Assembly: GCF_000430705.1 (NCBI RefSeq)
Contig: NZ_AUMN01000017.1
Location: 45,582-109,581, forward strand
Source: Arthrobacter castelli DSM 16402
GTDB taxonomy: Bacteria > Actinomycetota > Actinomycetes > Actinomycetales > Micrococcaceae
Direction: 5' to 3'
Length of the DNA stretch: 64,000 bases
The position numbers were made by a program, and so were the translations under genes. Position 1 is the first letter of the stretch. Every line of letters begins with the position of its first letter. Positions 12,862 to 21,606 of the stretch are shown here, in pieces. The notes under the pieces are model-generated. The model did no database searches. It saw nothing but the letters and a program-made list of their open reading frames with translations, and was not told the origin of the DNA.

Positions 12862-13569
12862 TTAAGCCTCTGCCAGCACCTTTGTCACGTTCGGGTCCAC
12901 TTCGATACCCGGGCCGAACGTGGTGGTGATGTTCGCCTTCGAGAGGTAACGGCCCTTCGCCGCCGAAGGCTTCAAACGCAGCACCTCGTCGAGAGCGGCG
13001 GCGTAATTCTCCGCCAGCTTGTCGGTGTCGAATGAAACCTTGCCGATAATGAAGTGCAGGTTTGAGTGCTTGTCGACGCGGAAGTCGATCTTGCCGCCCT
13101 TGATGTCGCCAACAGCCTTGGTGACATCCGGGGTCACCGTTCCGGTCTTCGGGTTCGGCATCAGGTTACGGGGGCCGAGGACCTTACCGAGACGTCCGAC
13201 CTTGCCCATCATGTCCGGAGTGGCCACGGCGGCGTCGAAGTCGGTCCAGCCGTCCGCCACCTTCGCGATCAAGTCGTCGGCACCGACGTGGTCCGCACCG
13301 GCGGCAACGGCGGCTTCTGCCTTGTCACCGGTGGCGAACACCAGCACCCGTGCCGTTTTACCGGTGCCGTGCGGCAGGTTGACCGTACCGCGGACCATCT
13401 GATCCGCCTTACGGGGATCCACGCCCAGGCGGAATGCCACCTCAACGGTGGCATCCGTCTTCGACGGGTTCGTATCCTTCGCCAGGTTGATCGCTTCTAC
13501 GGGCGAATACTGCTTGTCAGCCTCAACCTTGGCCTCGGCTGCCCGGTATGCTTTGCTGCGCTTTGCCAT
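12862..13569 (-). CDS. rplA: 50S ribosomal protein L1
   Basis: L1 forms the mobile stalk at the ribosomal E site and commonly represses its own operon. The 235 residues are full length and end TKVLAEA. The family signature region is seen in [20 protein letters not shown] and in the segment [20 protein letters not shown]. It follows rplK by about 98 bp on the same strand and precedes a strong terminator. In most bacteria rplJ comes next; here two acetyltransferase genes intervene. Confidence 0.98.
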   Translation of the reverse strand: MAKRSKAYRAAEAKVEADKQYSPVEAINLAKDTNPSKTDATVEVAFRLGVDPRKADQMVRGTVNLPHGTGKTARVLVFATGDKAEAAVAAGADHVGADDLIAKVADGWTDFDAAVATPDMMGKVGRLGKVLGPRNLMPNPKTGTVTPDVTKAVGDIKGGKIDFRVDKHSNLHFIIGKVSFDTDKLAENYAAALDEVLRLKPSAAKGRYLSKANITTTFGPGIEVDPNVTKVLAEA

Positions 13570-13667
13570 CTGCTTTGTTCTCCTTATGCAGTTGTGGTTT
13601 GCGGACCGCGCCCGGCCCTACCACCCGCCGTCGTGCCTTGTCGCCGACAGCGCTGATTGTTTGAAAG

Positions 13668-14102
13668 TTATTTTCCCTCGACCGTGACGCCCATGGAGCG
13701 AGCGGTTCCGGTGACGATCTTCGTGGCGGACTCAAGGTCGTCGGCGTTGAGGTCTTCCAGCTTGGTCTGGGCGATCTCTTCGGCCTGTGCCTTGGACAGG
13801 TTGCCTACCTTGACGGAGTGCGGAGTCGCCGAAGCCGTCTGCACACCGGCAGCCTTCTTGATCAACTCAGCGGCCGGCGGAGTCTTGGTGATAAAGGTGA
13901 AGGAACGGTCCTCGTAGACCGTGATCTCCACCGGGATGACATTTCCACGCTGGGATTCCGTCGCGGCGTTGTACGCCTTGCAGAATTCCATGATGTTTAC
14001 GCCGTGCTGGCCAAGGGCAGGACCAATCGGCGGTGCCGGGTTAGCGGCACCTGCCTGGATCTGCAGCTTGATGAGGCCGGCGACCTTCTTTTTGGGAGCC
14101 AA
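13668..14102 (-). CDS. rplK: 50S ribosomal protein L11
   Basis: L11 is part of the GTPase-associated centre and is needed for RelA-type stringent signalling in many bacteria. The TTG start giving 144 residues ([17 protein letters not shown]) is chosen because an AGGATCC site precedes it and because it restores the usual length of 141-145; a longer frame adds 23 unrelated residues. The motif [19 protein letters not shown] is intact, as is the C-terminal [12 protein letters not shown]. It follows nusG on the same strand. Confidence 0.97.
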   Translation of the reverse strand: MAPKKKVAGLIKLQIQAGAANPAPPIGPALGQHGVNIMEFCKAYNAATESQRGNVIPVEITVYEDRSFTFITKTPPAAELIKKAAGVQTASATPHSVKVGNLSKAQAEEIAQTKLEDLNADDLESATKIVTGTARSMGVTVEGK

Positions 14103-14235
14103 TGTAAGGATCCTTCTGTTCTCGTCGTTCCTCGGGCACAGGAGTGTGCCTGAGGTTGGATGACCACCCATGGCCAGGTGGCCGCCGCACTGCCCGGCAA
14201 AGCTGGCCGGACGGGTGCGAAGTTATAGGTCGAGG

Positions 14236-15063
14236 CTAGATCTTGGTGACCTGCCCGAACGAGAGCGAGACCGGAGTTTCGCGCTCGAAGATGGAGACCA
14301 GCACCACCAGAGTCTGCGACTCCGGCTTGATCTCCGAAATGGTGGCCGGCAGCGTCTCGAAGGGGCCCTCCTTGACGATGACGGATTCGCCGACCTCGTA
14401 GTCGACGGTGATCGGGGCTGCCGGAGCCGCAGCTTCCTTGCCGGCGGCTGCCTCGGGGGCCTTCTCGAAAACCGGGGCCAGCATGGAGAAAACCTCGTCC
14501 AGCCGCAGCGGCACCGGGTTGTGCGCATTGCCCACGAATCCGGTCACGCCCGGCGTGTGGCGGACGGCGCCCCAGGACTCGTCGGTCAGCTCCATCCGGA
14601 CAAGCACGTAACTGGGGATCCGAACGCGGTTAACGATCTTCCGCTGCGCGTTCTTGACCTCGACCACTTCTTCCATGGGCACCTGAATCTCGAAGATTTC
14701 CTCTTCCATGTTCAGGGACTGGATACGGTTTTCGAGGTTGGTCTTCACCCGGTTCTCATATCCGGCGTAGGAGTGGATGACGTACCAGTCACCCTCTTGC
14801 CGGCGCAGTTTGGCTTTGTATTCCTCTTCGGGATCGACTTCGTCGTCAGCCGCTTCCTCGGCGTTCTCCGATCCGGCCTCGGAAGCATCAGTGTCTTCGG
14901 TGGCCGGGTCCCCGGTTGAGCCGCCGGCAACCGACGCATCCGCGTCCGCTGAACCGGCGTCGTCGGCCGCCACCTGCGCGTCGGCGGGATCAACCTCGGG
15001 TTCAGCTGCCTGATCTGAGGTGTTCAGATCCTGGCTCTGATTATCGAGCTCTTGCTCGGACAC
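14236..15063 (-). CDS. nusG: transcription termination/antitermination factor NusG
   Basis: NusG binds RNA polymerase through its NGN domain and contacts Rho or ribosomal S10 through its KOW domain. The NGN domain begins near residue 95 ([20 protein letters not shown]) and the KOW domain lies near the end ([20 protein letters not shown]). The first 90 or so residues are a low-complexity acidic extension rich in Asp, Glu and Ala, as seen in other high-GC actinobacteria. A second Ala/Pro-rich linker separates NGN from KOW. The protein is 275 residues against about 180 in E. coli. It is transcribed with secE upstream and rplK downstream. Confidence 0.97.
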   Translation of the reverse strand: MSEQELDNQSQDLNTSDQAAEPEVDPADAQVAADDAGSADADASVAGGSTGDPATEDTDASEAGSENAEEAADDEVDPEEEYKAKLRRQEGDWYVIHSYAGYENRVKTNLENRIQSLNMEEEIFEIQVPMEEVVEVKNAQRKIVNRVRIPSYVLVRMELTDESWGAVRHTPGVTGFVGNAHNPVPLRLDEVFSMLAPVFEKAPEAAAGKEAAAPAAPITVDYEVGESVIVKEGPFETLPATISEIKPESQTLVVLVSIFERETPVSLSFGQVTKI

Positions 15064-15146
15064 TTGGCTTCCTGCTTTCCTAATGGGATCTTAAATGACT
15101 CAACGCCCGGCACCATACGGCTGCTGCCCGGCGCCAAACGCTCTCG

Positions 15147-15419
15147 CTACTGGTCTGGCGGTCCGCCTGAAAAGAGCCAAATTGCGGCATTTCCAAAGGC
15201 GAAGTCCAGAATCGTCACGATAATCATCATGATGATCACGAAGACCAGAACCACCAGCGTGTAGTTGACCAACTCCTTGCGGGTCGGCGTCACTACCTTC
15301 TTCAGTTCGGCGATGACCTGGCGGATAAACAAAATGATGCGGCCAAAGAACCCCCGCTTCCCGGAGTTTTTGTCACCGGACGGGCGTCCCTTGGAGCTGC
15401 TGGCAGCCGTTTCGGTCAC
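15147..15419 (-). CDS. secE: preprotein translocase subunit SecE
   Basis: SecE clamps SecY in the Sec translocon. This is the short actinobacterial form of 90 residues: a Ser/Lys-rich cytoplasmic head, the amphipathic segment FIRQVIAELKKVVTPTRKEL, then one membrane helix (YTLVVLVFVIIMMIIVTILD). It lies between the tRNA-Trp gene and nusG, the usual order in this phylum. Confidence 0.95.
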   Translation of the reverse strand: MTETAASSSKGRPSGDKNSGKRGFFGRIILFIRQVIAELKKVVTPTRKELVNYTLVVLVFVIIMMIIVTILDFAFGNAAIWLFSGGPPDQ

Positions 15420-15493
15420 CTATGCCTCGCTTGCCTATCGCTGTCGTGACAGTGTCACCTGCCACATGGATTTGCTGACCTTACAGTCATGCG

Positions 15494-15566
15494 CAGGGCA
15501 GACAGGACTCGAACCTGCAACCTGCGGTTTTGGAGACCGCTGCGCTGCCAATTGCGCCACTGCCCT
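15494..15566 (-). tRNA. tRNA-Trp (CCA anticodon)
   Basis: A 73-nt cloverleaf on the minus strand. The acceptor stem is AGGGCAG/CTGCCCT with discriminator G. The anticodon arm is GCGGT-CTCCAAA-ACCGC, giving anticodon CCA. The T arm contains GGTTCGAGTCC. No 3' CCA is encoded. It is the first gene of the secE-nusG transcript. Confidence 0.97.
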
Positions 15567-15655
15567 TTGATGCAAGCCCCCGGTTCCGGCCGCAGATCGA
15601 AATCGGCTTTCGGTTCATGGGCGCACTCCATCATGGTGATTTCAACACCCGATAT

Positions 15656-15685
15656 AGTCTACGCATTCGTCTGCCCCACGTCGAA
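15656..15685 (-). promoter_or_regulatory. promoter of the tRNA-Trp-secE-nusG-rplKA unit
   Basis: Minus strand: TTCGAC, an 18-bp spacer and TAGACT, about 85 nt before the tRNA. The -10 context GCGTAGACT is the same as at the rplJ promoter. Confidence 0.5.
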
Positions 15686-15795
15686 CCAGCAACCAGTTCA
15701 CCGCCGCGTAAAAACGCAAGGCCAAACTCAACACAAAACGCATAGAGTAGGTCCTAAGCATACCGGTCCTGACTACACCGACGAACGGGGTACCC

Positions 15796-17022
15796 ATGTC
15801 TGCAGACGCCACTGAAGCACGCACCAGCCGCATCTCCCGCCGGGTGGGCGCGATCGCCGAGTCCGCCACGCTGGCAGTCGATGCCAAGGCGAAGGCGCTC
15901 AAGGCGGCCGGGCGGCCGGTGATCGGCTTCGGTGCCGGAGAACCTGATTTCCCCAGCCCGGACTATGTCGTCGAAGCGGCCATCAAGGCTGCAGCCGACC
16001 CGAAGAGCCACCACTACTCCCCCGCCGGCGGACTGCCGGAACTGAAGTCCGCCATCGCTGAAAAAACGCTGCGGGACTCCGGCTATGAAGTGGACCCGTC
16101 CCGGATTATCGTCACCAACGGCGGCAAACAAGCGGTCTACGAGTCCTTCGCGACGCTGCTGAACCCTGGCGATGAAGTACTCGTCCCTTCGCCCTACTGG
16201 ACCACCTACCCCGAGGCCATCCGGCTGGCAGGGGGCGTCCCGGTGGAGGTGTTCGCCGGCCCCGAGCAGGGCTACCTGGTCACCACCGAACAGCTGGAGG
16301 CGGCCGTCACATCCCGCACGCGAGTGCTCGTGTTCGTCTCGCCGTCCAACCCGACCGGCGCGATCTACAGTGCGGAGCAGACCCGCCAAATCGGCCAGTG
16401 GGCCGCTTCCAAGGGGCTGTGGGTGGTCACCGATGAGATCTATGAGCATCTGACGTACGACGACGTCCCCTTCACCTCGATTGCCACCGCAGTTCCGGAG
16501 CTGGACGATTCCGTACTGATTCTCAATGGTGTGGCCAAAACCTATGCGATGACCGGGTGGCGGGTCGGCTGGATGATCGGCCCCCAGGATGTCATCGCCG
16601 GTGCCACCAACCTGCAGTCACACATGACCTCCAACGTCTCGAACGTGTCCCAACGCGCTGCCCTGGCGGCAGTGTCCGGGCCGCTGACCGCCGTCGAAAA
16701 GATGAAGGAATCCTTCGACCGGCGCCGCAAGGCAATGGTGGACGGGCTCAACGCCATCGAGGGGGTGGAATGCCCCACCCCGCATGGGGCCTTCTACGCC
16801 TACGCCGATGTGCGCGGGCTGCTCGGCAAGGACATTGCCGGCTCCCGTCCGGAGACGTCGGCCGAACTGGCCACGCTGATCCTGGAACAGGCCGAAGTGG
16901 CTGTCGTCCCGGGCGAAGCCTTTGGGCCCAGTGGCTTCCTGCGCCTGTCGTACGCGCTGGGCGACGAGGACCTGGCCGAAGGAGTGTCCCGCTTGCAGAA
17001 TTTCCTCGGCCAGGCCCGGTAA
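15796..17022 (+). CDS. pyridoxal-phosphate aminotransferase (aspartate aminotransferase type)
   Basis: Class I/II aminotransferase of the AAT-I fold, 408 residues. It probably transfers the amino group between aspartate and 2-oxoglutarate, but substrate choice within this family is hard to predict. Visible motifs are [14 protein letters not shown] near the start, the [11 protein letters not shown] segment, and the PLP-binding lysine K248 in [15 protein letters not shown]. The C-terminal arginine region [13 protein letters not shown] matches the family. It is monocistronic, divergent from the tRNA-Trp promoter. A homologous aspartate aminotransferase sits beside secE in several actinobacteria, which supports the call. 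Confidence 0.9.
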   Translation: MSADATEARTSRISRRVGAIAESATLAVDAKAKALKAAGRPVIGFGAGEPDFPSPDYVVEAAIKAAADPKSHHYSPAGGLPELKSAIAEKTLRDSGYEVDPSRIIVTNGGKQAVYESFATLLNPGDEVLVPSPYWTTYPEAIRLAGGVPVEVFAGPEQGYLVTTEQLEAAVTSRTRVLVFVSPSNPTGAIYSAEQTRQIGQWAASKGLWVVTDEIYEHLTYDDVPFTSIATAVPELDDSVLILNGVAKTYAMTGWRVGWMIGPQDVIAGATNLQSHMTSNVSNVSQRAALAAVSGPLTAVEKMKESFDRRRKAMVDGLNAIEGVECPTPHGAFYAYADVRGLLGKDIAGSRPETSAELATLILEQAEVAVVPGEAFGPSGFLRLSYALGDEDLAEGVSRLQNFLGQAR

Positions 17023-17107
17023 TACGCCCTGTCCGCACCGCAGTCCGGTCGGTGGCGGCAAGGGACTGCAATCCTGCCGCATCTGGCCGGAGCAGGGCAG
17101 CGATCCT

Positions 17108-17206
17108 GTGCACGCATGAACACCAACACCCCCATTCGGCGTCAGAATATGCGAAGACCGGACGATTTTGGCCGTTCTCCGCACCCTTGGTGTTTATCCG
17201 TGCGCA
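17108..17206. repeat. REP-like inverted pair, left of the DUF559 gene
   Basis: A copy of GTGCACGCATGAACACCAAC (17108) and an inverted copy CTTGGTGTTTATCCGTGCGC (ending 17205) face each other about 75 bp apart and could form a cruciform or hairpin. The same motif occurs as a second pair on the other side of the neighbouring gene. The 266-bp gap between the aminotransferase and the DUF559 gene holds nothing else. Confidence 0.65.
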
Positions 17207-17288
17207 AAGGGCCGCCCAATTGCGGGACTCCTCCTGCCTTGGCTCTATTAGTGCCTCACTCGTGGGCTCTGTTCCACCACTACATGAT

Positions 17289-18134
17289 TCAATGACTCAT
17301 ATTTGCGAGCATGGTCAATACTTGGTTCAGCATTCGAGCCGGGGCGAACATTACGTCCTCATAGGTGAATCGCAGCGTCGGATATCCACTGAGGGTGAGG
17401 GCGTTCCACCGTTTGCGATCCTGGCGATAGCTGGTGCGGTCGGAGTGGAATTCCGCTCCATCCAGTTCCACGACCAGCTTGCCCTCAATGAGCAGATCCA
17501 CGTGGCCCACTCCTGCGAATCTTGCCTGGGTGACGACCTCCAGCCCTGCCTCCATAAAAATTCTGCGGCCTAACGTCTCCAATAACGATTGCGAACGGGA
17601 ATCGATCATTTCGAAAACTTCGCGCATGTCCAGACTGCCTGGACCAGTGGCAGCAGCCTGGAGGTCTTCGAAGGACACCAGTCCTTTGACTATGGCGGAT
17701 TCGGCAATCAGCAGGGCGGCTTCGTCGGGGAGGCATTTCGCGCTGTGCAGCACGCATTCACGAGGGGAAACAACTGGTGCCATGTCTGGACTGGCCAAGA
17801 CCTTCGCGCGATGGATGACCGTTCCCGGCACAGATCGCACCTGGGTACTCACAAGATGCAACTTCCGGGATGGATTCCGCATCCAAAGTCCGTAATGTTC
17901 GGCGGCCGAGGTACATGTCAGGAGTGTTGACGTCGCCGCCGCCGTCACATACTTCGGCTCCGCATCGGGGAACGCGTAGACACCTTTGGCGGGGCGTACG
18001 AGGTGTCCGGCGGTCACGCTCTTTTCCAGCTCCCTGCGGCTGACGCCCAAAGCGCGCAATCGGTTATAGCGGGCGACTCCACAGCACATTGTCAGGGCGG
18101 TATAAGAATCCACACGGTGATGATTTCCGTGCAC
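17289..18134 (-). CDS. DUF559/Vsr-fold nuclease-like protein with AbiEi-type N-terminus
   Basis: A 281-residue protein. Its C-terminal third has the restriction-endonuclease-like core of DUF559 proteins: GVGHVDLLIEGKLVVELDG, then FHSDRTSYRQDRKRWNALTL, with the acidic and basic residues of a PD-(D/E)XK site. The N-terminal part (RLRALGVSRRELEKSV, then LVRPAKGVYAFPD) resembles the winged-helix domain of AbiEi-type antitoxins. Such proteins are common and usually solitary in Micrococcales; their function is unknown, although a role in DNA defence is often guessed. The GTG start lacks a ribosome site and an ATG 15 codons later is possible. REP-like repeats flank the gene on both sides. Confidence 0.7.
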   Translation of the reverse strand: MHGNHHRVDSYTALTMCCGVARYNRLRALGVSRRELEKSVTAGHLVRPAKGVYAFPDAEPKYVTAAATSTLLTCTSAAEHYGLWMRNPSRKLHLVSTQVRSVPGTVIHRAKVLASPDMAPVVSPRECVLHSAKCLPDEAALLIAESAIVKGLVSFEDLQAAATGPGSLDMREVFEMIDSRSQSLLETLGRRIFMEAGLEVVTQARFAGVGHVDLLIEGKLVVELDGAEFHSDRTSYRQDRKRWNALTLSGYPTLRFTYEDVMFAPARMLNQVLTMLANMSH

Positions 18135-18255
18135 AGCGCCAACGACAAGGACTCATTGGGGATATGTGGACCAAGCTGGTCCTTCTGGAGCTGTGGAGGA
18201 CAATAGGGAGCCGATGCGCTGGGAGGCAGGGCAGGTGCACGAAGAACAAGGCGAG

Positions 18256-18356
18256 GCGTGCACGGATAAACACCAAGGGGCGAGAATCAGGCAATTGCAC
18301 GCGATTTCGATGGCGATACGTCGCCCGATCTAAAGGTTGGTGTTTAGGCGTGCCGG
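18256..18356. repeat. REP-like inverted pair, right of the DUF559 gene
   Basis: A copy of GTGCACGGATAAACACCAAG (18259-18278) and an inverted copy GGTTGGTGTTTAGGCGTGCC (18335 onward) again face each other about 60 bp apart. The 234-bp gap up to the HxlR gene contains no gene. Confidence 0.65.
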
Positions 18357-18368
18357 CGCCCACTGGTG

Positions 18369-18734
18369 TCAGTCCTGATCGGTGGATGGCGCCTGGGCGG
18401 AGTATTCAGCCCCCCATTCATCCAGGCTGGTGACGATGCCTTGCAGGCTGCGGCCGAGTTCGGTGAGCGAATACTCCACTTTGGGAGGAACCTGCGCGTA
18501 GACCGTCCGCTCAACGACGCCGTCTTCCTCCAACTCGCGCAACTGCCGGGTGAGTGTGCGTGCGCCGGCCAGCGGCAAGAGCCTGCCCAGCTCGCCGAAT
18601 CGCAGTGTGCCATCCAGCAGATGCTTGACGATGGTGAGTTTCCAGGTTCCGCCCAGGACTGCGACCGCCACCTCGACGGGACACACCTGGCTTGCTGTCT
18701 CGACCGGTTTTCTCATCCCCCTCCTTAGTGACAT
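18369..18734 (-). CDS. HxlR-family transcriptional regulator
   Basis: Winged-helix regulator of the HxlR/YodB class, 121 residues. The family features are seen: CPVEVAVAVLGGTWKLTIVK with the conserved cysteine and the GGTWK helix, then LRFGELGRLLP, the recognition segment LTRQLRELEEDGVVER, and PPKVEYSLTELGRSL for the wing. Members often sense thiol-reactive compounds or quinones through that cysteine. It is divergent from a quinone-reductase-like gene 67 bp away, so it probably controls that gene. An ATG six codons downstream (MRKPVETA) is an alternative start, but its AAGGAGG site would be too close. Confidence 0.88.
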   Translation of the reverse strand: MSLRRGMRKPVETASQVCPVEVAVAVLGGTWKLTIVKHLLDGTLRFGELGRLLPLAGARTLTRQLRELEEDGVVERTVYAQVPPKVEYSLTELGRSLQGIVTSLDEWGAEYSAQAPSTDQD

Positions 18735-18801
18735 TTTTGTACGTACTGGCGATTAAAGACCGTACTGTTGCAACCCTGTATTAGTTCCTACCGTAGTTGG
18801 T

Positions 18802-19680
18802 ATGACGACGAAACACACCATCCTCTGGGTCAGCGCCCACCCGGAGGCGGAGTCCTTGAACGGTTCCCTCCGGGCGGATGGGATACGGCACCTGCTCCAG
18901 GCGGGGCACGAGATCATCGAGTCCGACCTGTACGGCATGGGCTGGGATCCGGTGCTGTCCGGCGACGGGATTGTTCCGCCCGGAGACCATTTCCGCGTCA
19001 CCGACGACACACGCCGGGCCTACATTGAAGCCAAGCTGCCGGCCGACGTCGAACGCGAACAGCAGAAGATCCTGGCCGCGGACGCCGTCGTCGTCCAATT
19101 TCCGCTGTGGTGGTACGGAATGCCGGCCATCCTCAAAGGCTGGTTCGACAGAGTGTTCCTCAGCGGATTCGCATTCGGCAAGGACCCTCATGATGGCCGG
19201 AGGCTGCGGTTCGAGAACGGGCCCTTTGCGGGTAAACGCGCCCTGGTCGTGACAACCCTGGGTGACCGCCCGGCCTCGATCGGCCCCCGGGGCAAGAGCG
19301 GGGAACTCACAGAGCTGCTGTTCGGGCTGCTGCACGGCACCTTCGCCTACACCGGGATGAGCGCCCTGGAGCCCTTCGCTGTGCCCAGCGCCGACTTCAC
19401 AGACGCGGAATCCTATGGAGATCACCAGCAGCAACTCCTGCGCCGGCTCGATGGACTGTTCGCGGAACCGGCAATACCCTACCGCCCGCAATTCCAAGGG
19501 GACTATACCGACCAGTGGGAGCTGGAACCGTCGGTCTGCCCGGGCGAATCCGGGCTGTCCATCCACAGAACTGCAACGGCTACAACAGGCGGCGGTCGGC
19601 CGCCCAACGGGTCAGCTCGTGGCGCGAGGACAGCTGCAGCTTGCGCAGCACCGCCGAAACGTGCGACTCAACGGTCTTGA
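18802..19680 (+). CDS. flavodoxin-fold NAD(P)H:quinone oxidoreductase
   Basis: Flavin-dependent quinone reductase of the MdaB/KefF/NQO family, which performs two-electron reduction of quinones and related electrophiles. It shows HTILWVSAHPEAESLN near the start (FMN phosphate site), then VVQFPLWWYGMPAILKGWFD (flavin site) and GKRALVVTTLGD. Family members are usually 240-260 residues and would end near GLSIHR. Here the frame continues for about 35 Ser/Ala/Arg-rich residues into the convergent response regulator gene, overlapping it by 101 bp; this tail looks like read-through of lost stop context rather than a domain. The divergent HxlR gene is its likely regulator. Confidence 0.85.
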   Translation: MTTKHTILWVSAHPEAESLNGSLRADGIRHLLQAGHEIIESDLYGMGWDPVLSGDGIVPPGDHFRVTDDTRRAYIEAKLPADVEREQQKILAADAVVVQFPLWWYGMPAILKGWFDRVFLSGFAFGKDPHDGRRLRFENGPFAGKRALVVTTLGDRPASIGPRGKSGELTELLFGLLHGTFAYTGMSALEPFAVPSADFTDAESYGDHQQQLLRRLDGLFAEPAIPYRPQFQGDYTDQWELEPSVCPGESGLSIHRTATATTGGGRPPNGSARGARTAAACAAPPKRATQRS

Positions 19681-20233
19681 CGGAGATGAACAGCTCCTTG
19701 GCGACTTCCTTGTAGCTGTATCCGCGGGCGATCAGGCGCATTACCTCCAACTCGCGGGACGAGAGCCGGTCGAGTTCGTCATCGACATTGGCCACCGCGG
19801 CGGTGCCAAAGGCGTCGAGCACGAATCCCGCCAGCCGCGGCGAAAAAACGGCGTCGCCGTCGGCCACGCGCCCCACGGCGTCGGATATCTCTGCCCCTGA
19901 AATGGTCTTGGTGACGTAGCCGCGCGCGCCGGCCCGAATGACGCTGACTACGTCTTCGGCGGCGTCGGAAACGCTCAACGCCAGGAAACGGGTGGACTCC
20001 AACCCCCCGCTGGCCGCGATCACCTCGGCACCGCCACCGCCGCGGCCGCCGGGAAGATGCACGTCGAGCAGCACCACGTCGGGACGGTGCCCAACGATGG
20101 CCGCCACTGCCTGCTCCACGGTGGCCGCCTCGGCCAGCACGGTGATGTCCTCGTCCAAGTCGGCCCGCAATCCGGAGCGGAAGATGGCATGGTCATCGAC
20201 GACGACGATGCTCACCGGTCTTTGGCTGTTCAC
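19580..20233 (-). CDS. LuxR/NarL-family response regulator (LiaR-like)
   Basis: Response regulator of 217 residues. The receiver has the acidic pair VVDDH and phosphoacceptor D57 in VVLLDVHLPGG; the output is a LuxR-type helix-turn-helix (LSSRELEVMRLIARGYSYKE, then KTVESHVSAVLRKL). Its start overlaps the stop of the upstream histidine kinase gene by 4 bp (ATGA), so they are translationally coupled. With the PspC-domain kinase and the divergent PspC/LiaF protein, it resembles the LiaFSR envelope-stress system. A direct TCAGGG repeat in front of the divergent gene is the best candidate target. Confidence 0.92.
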   Translation of the reverse strand: MNSQRPVSIVVVDDHAIFRSGLRADLDEDITVLAEAATVEQAVAAIVGHRPDVVLLDVHLPGGRGGGGAEVIAASGGLESTRFLALSVSDAAEDVVSVIRAGARGYVTKTISGAEISDAVGRVADGDAVFSPRLAGFVLDAFGTAAVANVDDELDRLSSRELEVMRLIARGYSYKEVAKELFISVKTVESHVSAVLRKLQLSSRHELTRWAADRRLL

Positions 20234-21480
20234 TGTCTCTCCTCCGGTTCAGTCTGCAGCGACAGGCACACTTCGGTGCCGTCCGCCGTGCTGTTAATGG
20301 TCGCTGATCCCCCGTTGCGTTGCATCCGGCCCACGATGGATTCACGCACGCCCAGCCTGTCTGCGGGGATGTCGTCAACCACGAACCCGTCGCCGCGGTC
20401 CCGGACGAACACCTCCACCTTGTCCGCGCCAGCCTCGACATAGACGGAGACTGGCCCGGCATGCCGTGCCGCGTTCACTATTGCCTCCCGCGCCGCCTGC
20501 ACCAAGGCATCCTGGCGCGTCGACATCGGAGCATCGCCGACGGCGACGACGTCGACAGCGCTCCCGTAATCATCTTCCACCTCGGCTGCCACAGCCTTAA
20601 TCCGGGCGACAACATTGCCGGGATCACGGCCGGCGTCCTGGTAGAGCCACTGACGCAGCTCCCGCTCCTGGGCCCTCGCGAGGCGGGTGACGTCCTGCTC
20701 GTGGCCGGCCCGGTTCTGGATCAGCGCCAGGGTCTGCAGCACTGAGTCATGCAGGTGGGCCGCGATCTCCGCCCGCTCGCTCTCCCGGATCCGCCCGGAG
20801 CGCTCTGCTTCCAGATCACGCCAGAACTTCAGCCCCCATGGGGCCAGCACCAGCGCGACGCCGGCAAGCACCGCCAGCGAGGCCAGCACGGAGGACCACA
20901 TCACCTCCCAGCGTCCCGCCCCGGAAACCATCACCAGCACTCCAACGATCACCAGCACCAGCCCGGCCCCGATGCGGACAATGCCACCGGCTTGGTTCGC
21001 GCCGGCGCGATTGACCAGTCCGGCCCTCCGTGTCCTGTCCAGCTGCATCCACACCAGCACTGCGCCGAGCAGCACGACCACCACCGGCAGCATGCTCTCC
21101 CAGCGGATGTTTGCACCGATTTGCTCCGCGACAAGGACCGCCGCGGCGAACAGCAGCGCCAGGCCGATCACGACTTCCCTGCCCCCGAGGGACATCACAT
21201 CCCGTTGCGCCCCGGACCGGAGGCTTTTCATGAAGGCCGCCGGCCCATGCCGGGCGGTGCGCCCAGGCCCCGGGCGCTCCCCGGCGCGGTCCTCGATGGT
21301 GGCTGCGGCTCCTTCATCAATGGGCACCATCACCCAGAGCCAGGCGTAGAGCAGCAGCCCCGCTCCCCCGGCCAACGTCAGAGCGGCCATCACGGCACGG
21401 ACAACAACCCGGTTCACTCCCAGGTGCTCAGCCAGCCCGGCGCAAACACCGGCAATAATGCCGTTGCTCGAGCGGGTCAT
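20230..21480 (-). CDS. PspC-domain sensor histidine kinase (LiaS-like)
   Basis: A 416-residue kinase. The N-terminus is a PspC domain (NGIIAGVCAGLAEHLGVNRV, then a membrane helix LLLYAWLWVMV). Four further hydrophobic helices follow between residues about 95 and 215. The dimerisation/phosphoacceptor helix is of the HisKA_3 type with H244 in AAHLHDSVLQTLALIQ, and the ATPase domain has AREAIVNAARHAG and DRGDGF. The ATG at MTRSSNG is chosen because an upstream extension has no family match. Fusion of PspC to the kinase suggests direct sensing at the membrane. It is co-transcribed with the response regulator gene that follows. Confidence 0.9.
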   Translation of the reverse strand: MTRSSNGIIAGVCAGLAEHLGVNRVVVRAVMAALTLAGGAGLLLYAWLWVMVPIDEGAAATIEDRAGERPGPGRTARHGPAAFMKSLRSGAQRDVMSLGGREVVIGLALLFAAAVLVAEQIGANIRWESMLPVVVVLLGAVLVWMQLDRTRRAGLVNRAGANQAGGIVRIGAGLVLVIVGVLVMVSGAGRWEVMWSSVLASLAVLAGVALVLAPWGLKFWRDLEAERSGRIRESERAEIAAHLHDSVLQTLALIQNRAGHEQDVTRLARAQERELRQWLYQDAGRDPGNVVARIKAVAAEVEDDYGSAVDVVAVGDAPMSTRQDALVQAAREAIVNAARHAGPVSVYVEAGADKVEVFVRDRGDGFVVDDIPADRLGVRESIVGRMQRNGGSATINSTADGTEVCLSLQTEPEERQ

Positions 21481-21544
21481 GATGCGTGCCACAAGACAAT
21501 CCAAACACGTCCCGGACCTCTGCGGTCCACTGTTCGGGGACAAG

Positions 21545-21561
21545 TCAGGGGATGTTCAGGG
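21545..21561 (+). promoter_or_regulatory. TCAGGG direct repeat at the PspC/LiaF promoter
   Basis: Two TCAGGG hexamers start 11 bp apart, one helical turn, just where a -35 element would be relative to a TATAGA -10-like hexamer at 21570. Tandem half-sites over a -35 region suit activation by a dimeric LuxR-type regulator such as the one encoded across the divergent gap. Confidence 0.45.
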
Positions 21562-21606
21562 TTGCCCCTTATAGATTCGCAGTACCGACATTGGCAAGAT
21601 CGAAGT

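Noticed and set aside
20749..21606. Upstream half of the open frame leading into the PspC/LiaF protein
   Set aside because: It lies antisense to the kinase gene and encodes His/Pro/Gln-rich sequence; the ATG at 21607 begins the real protein.
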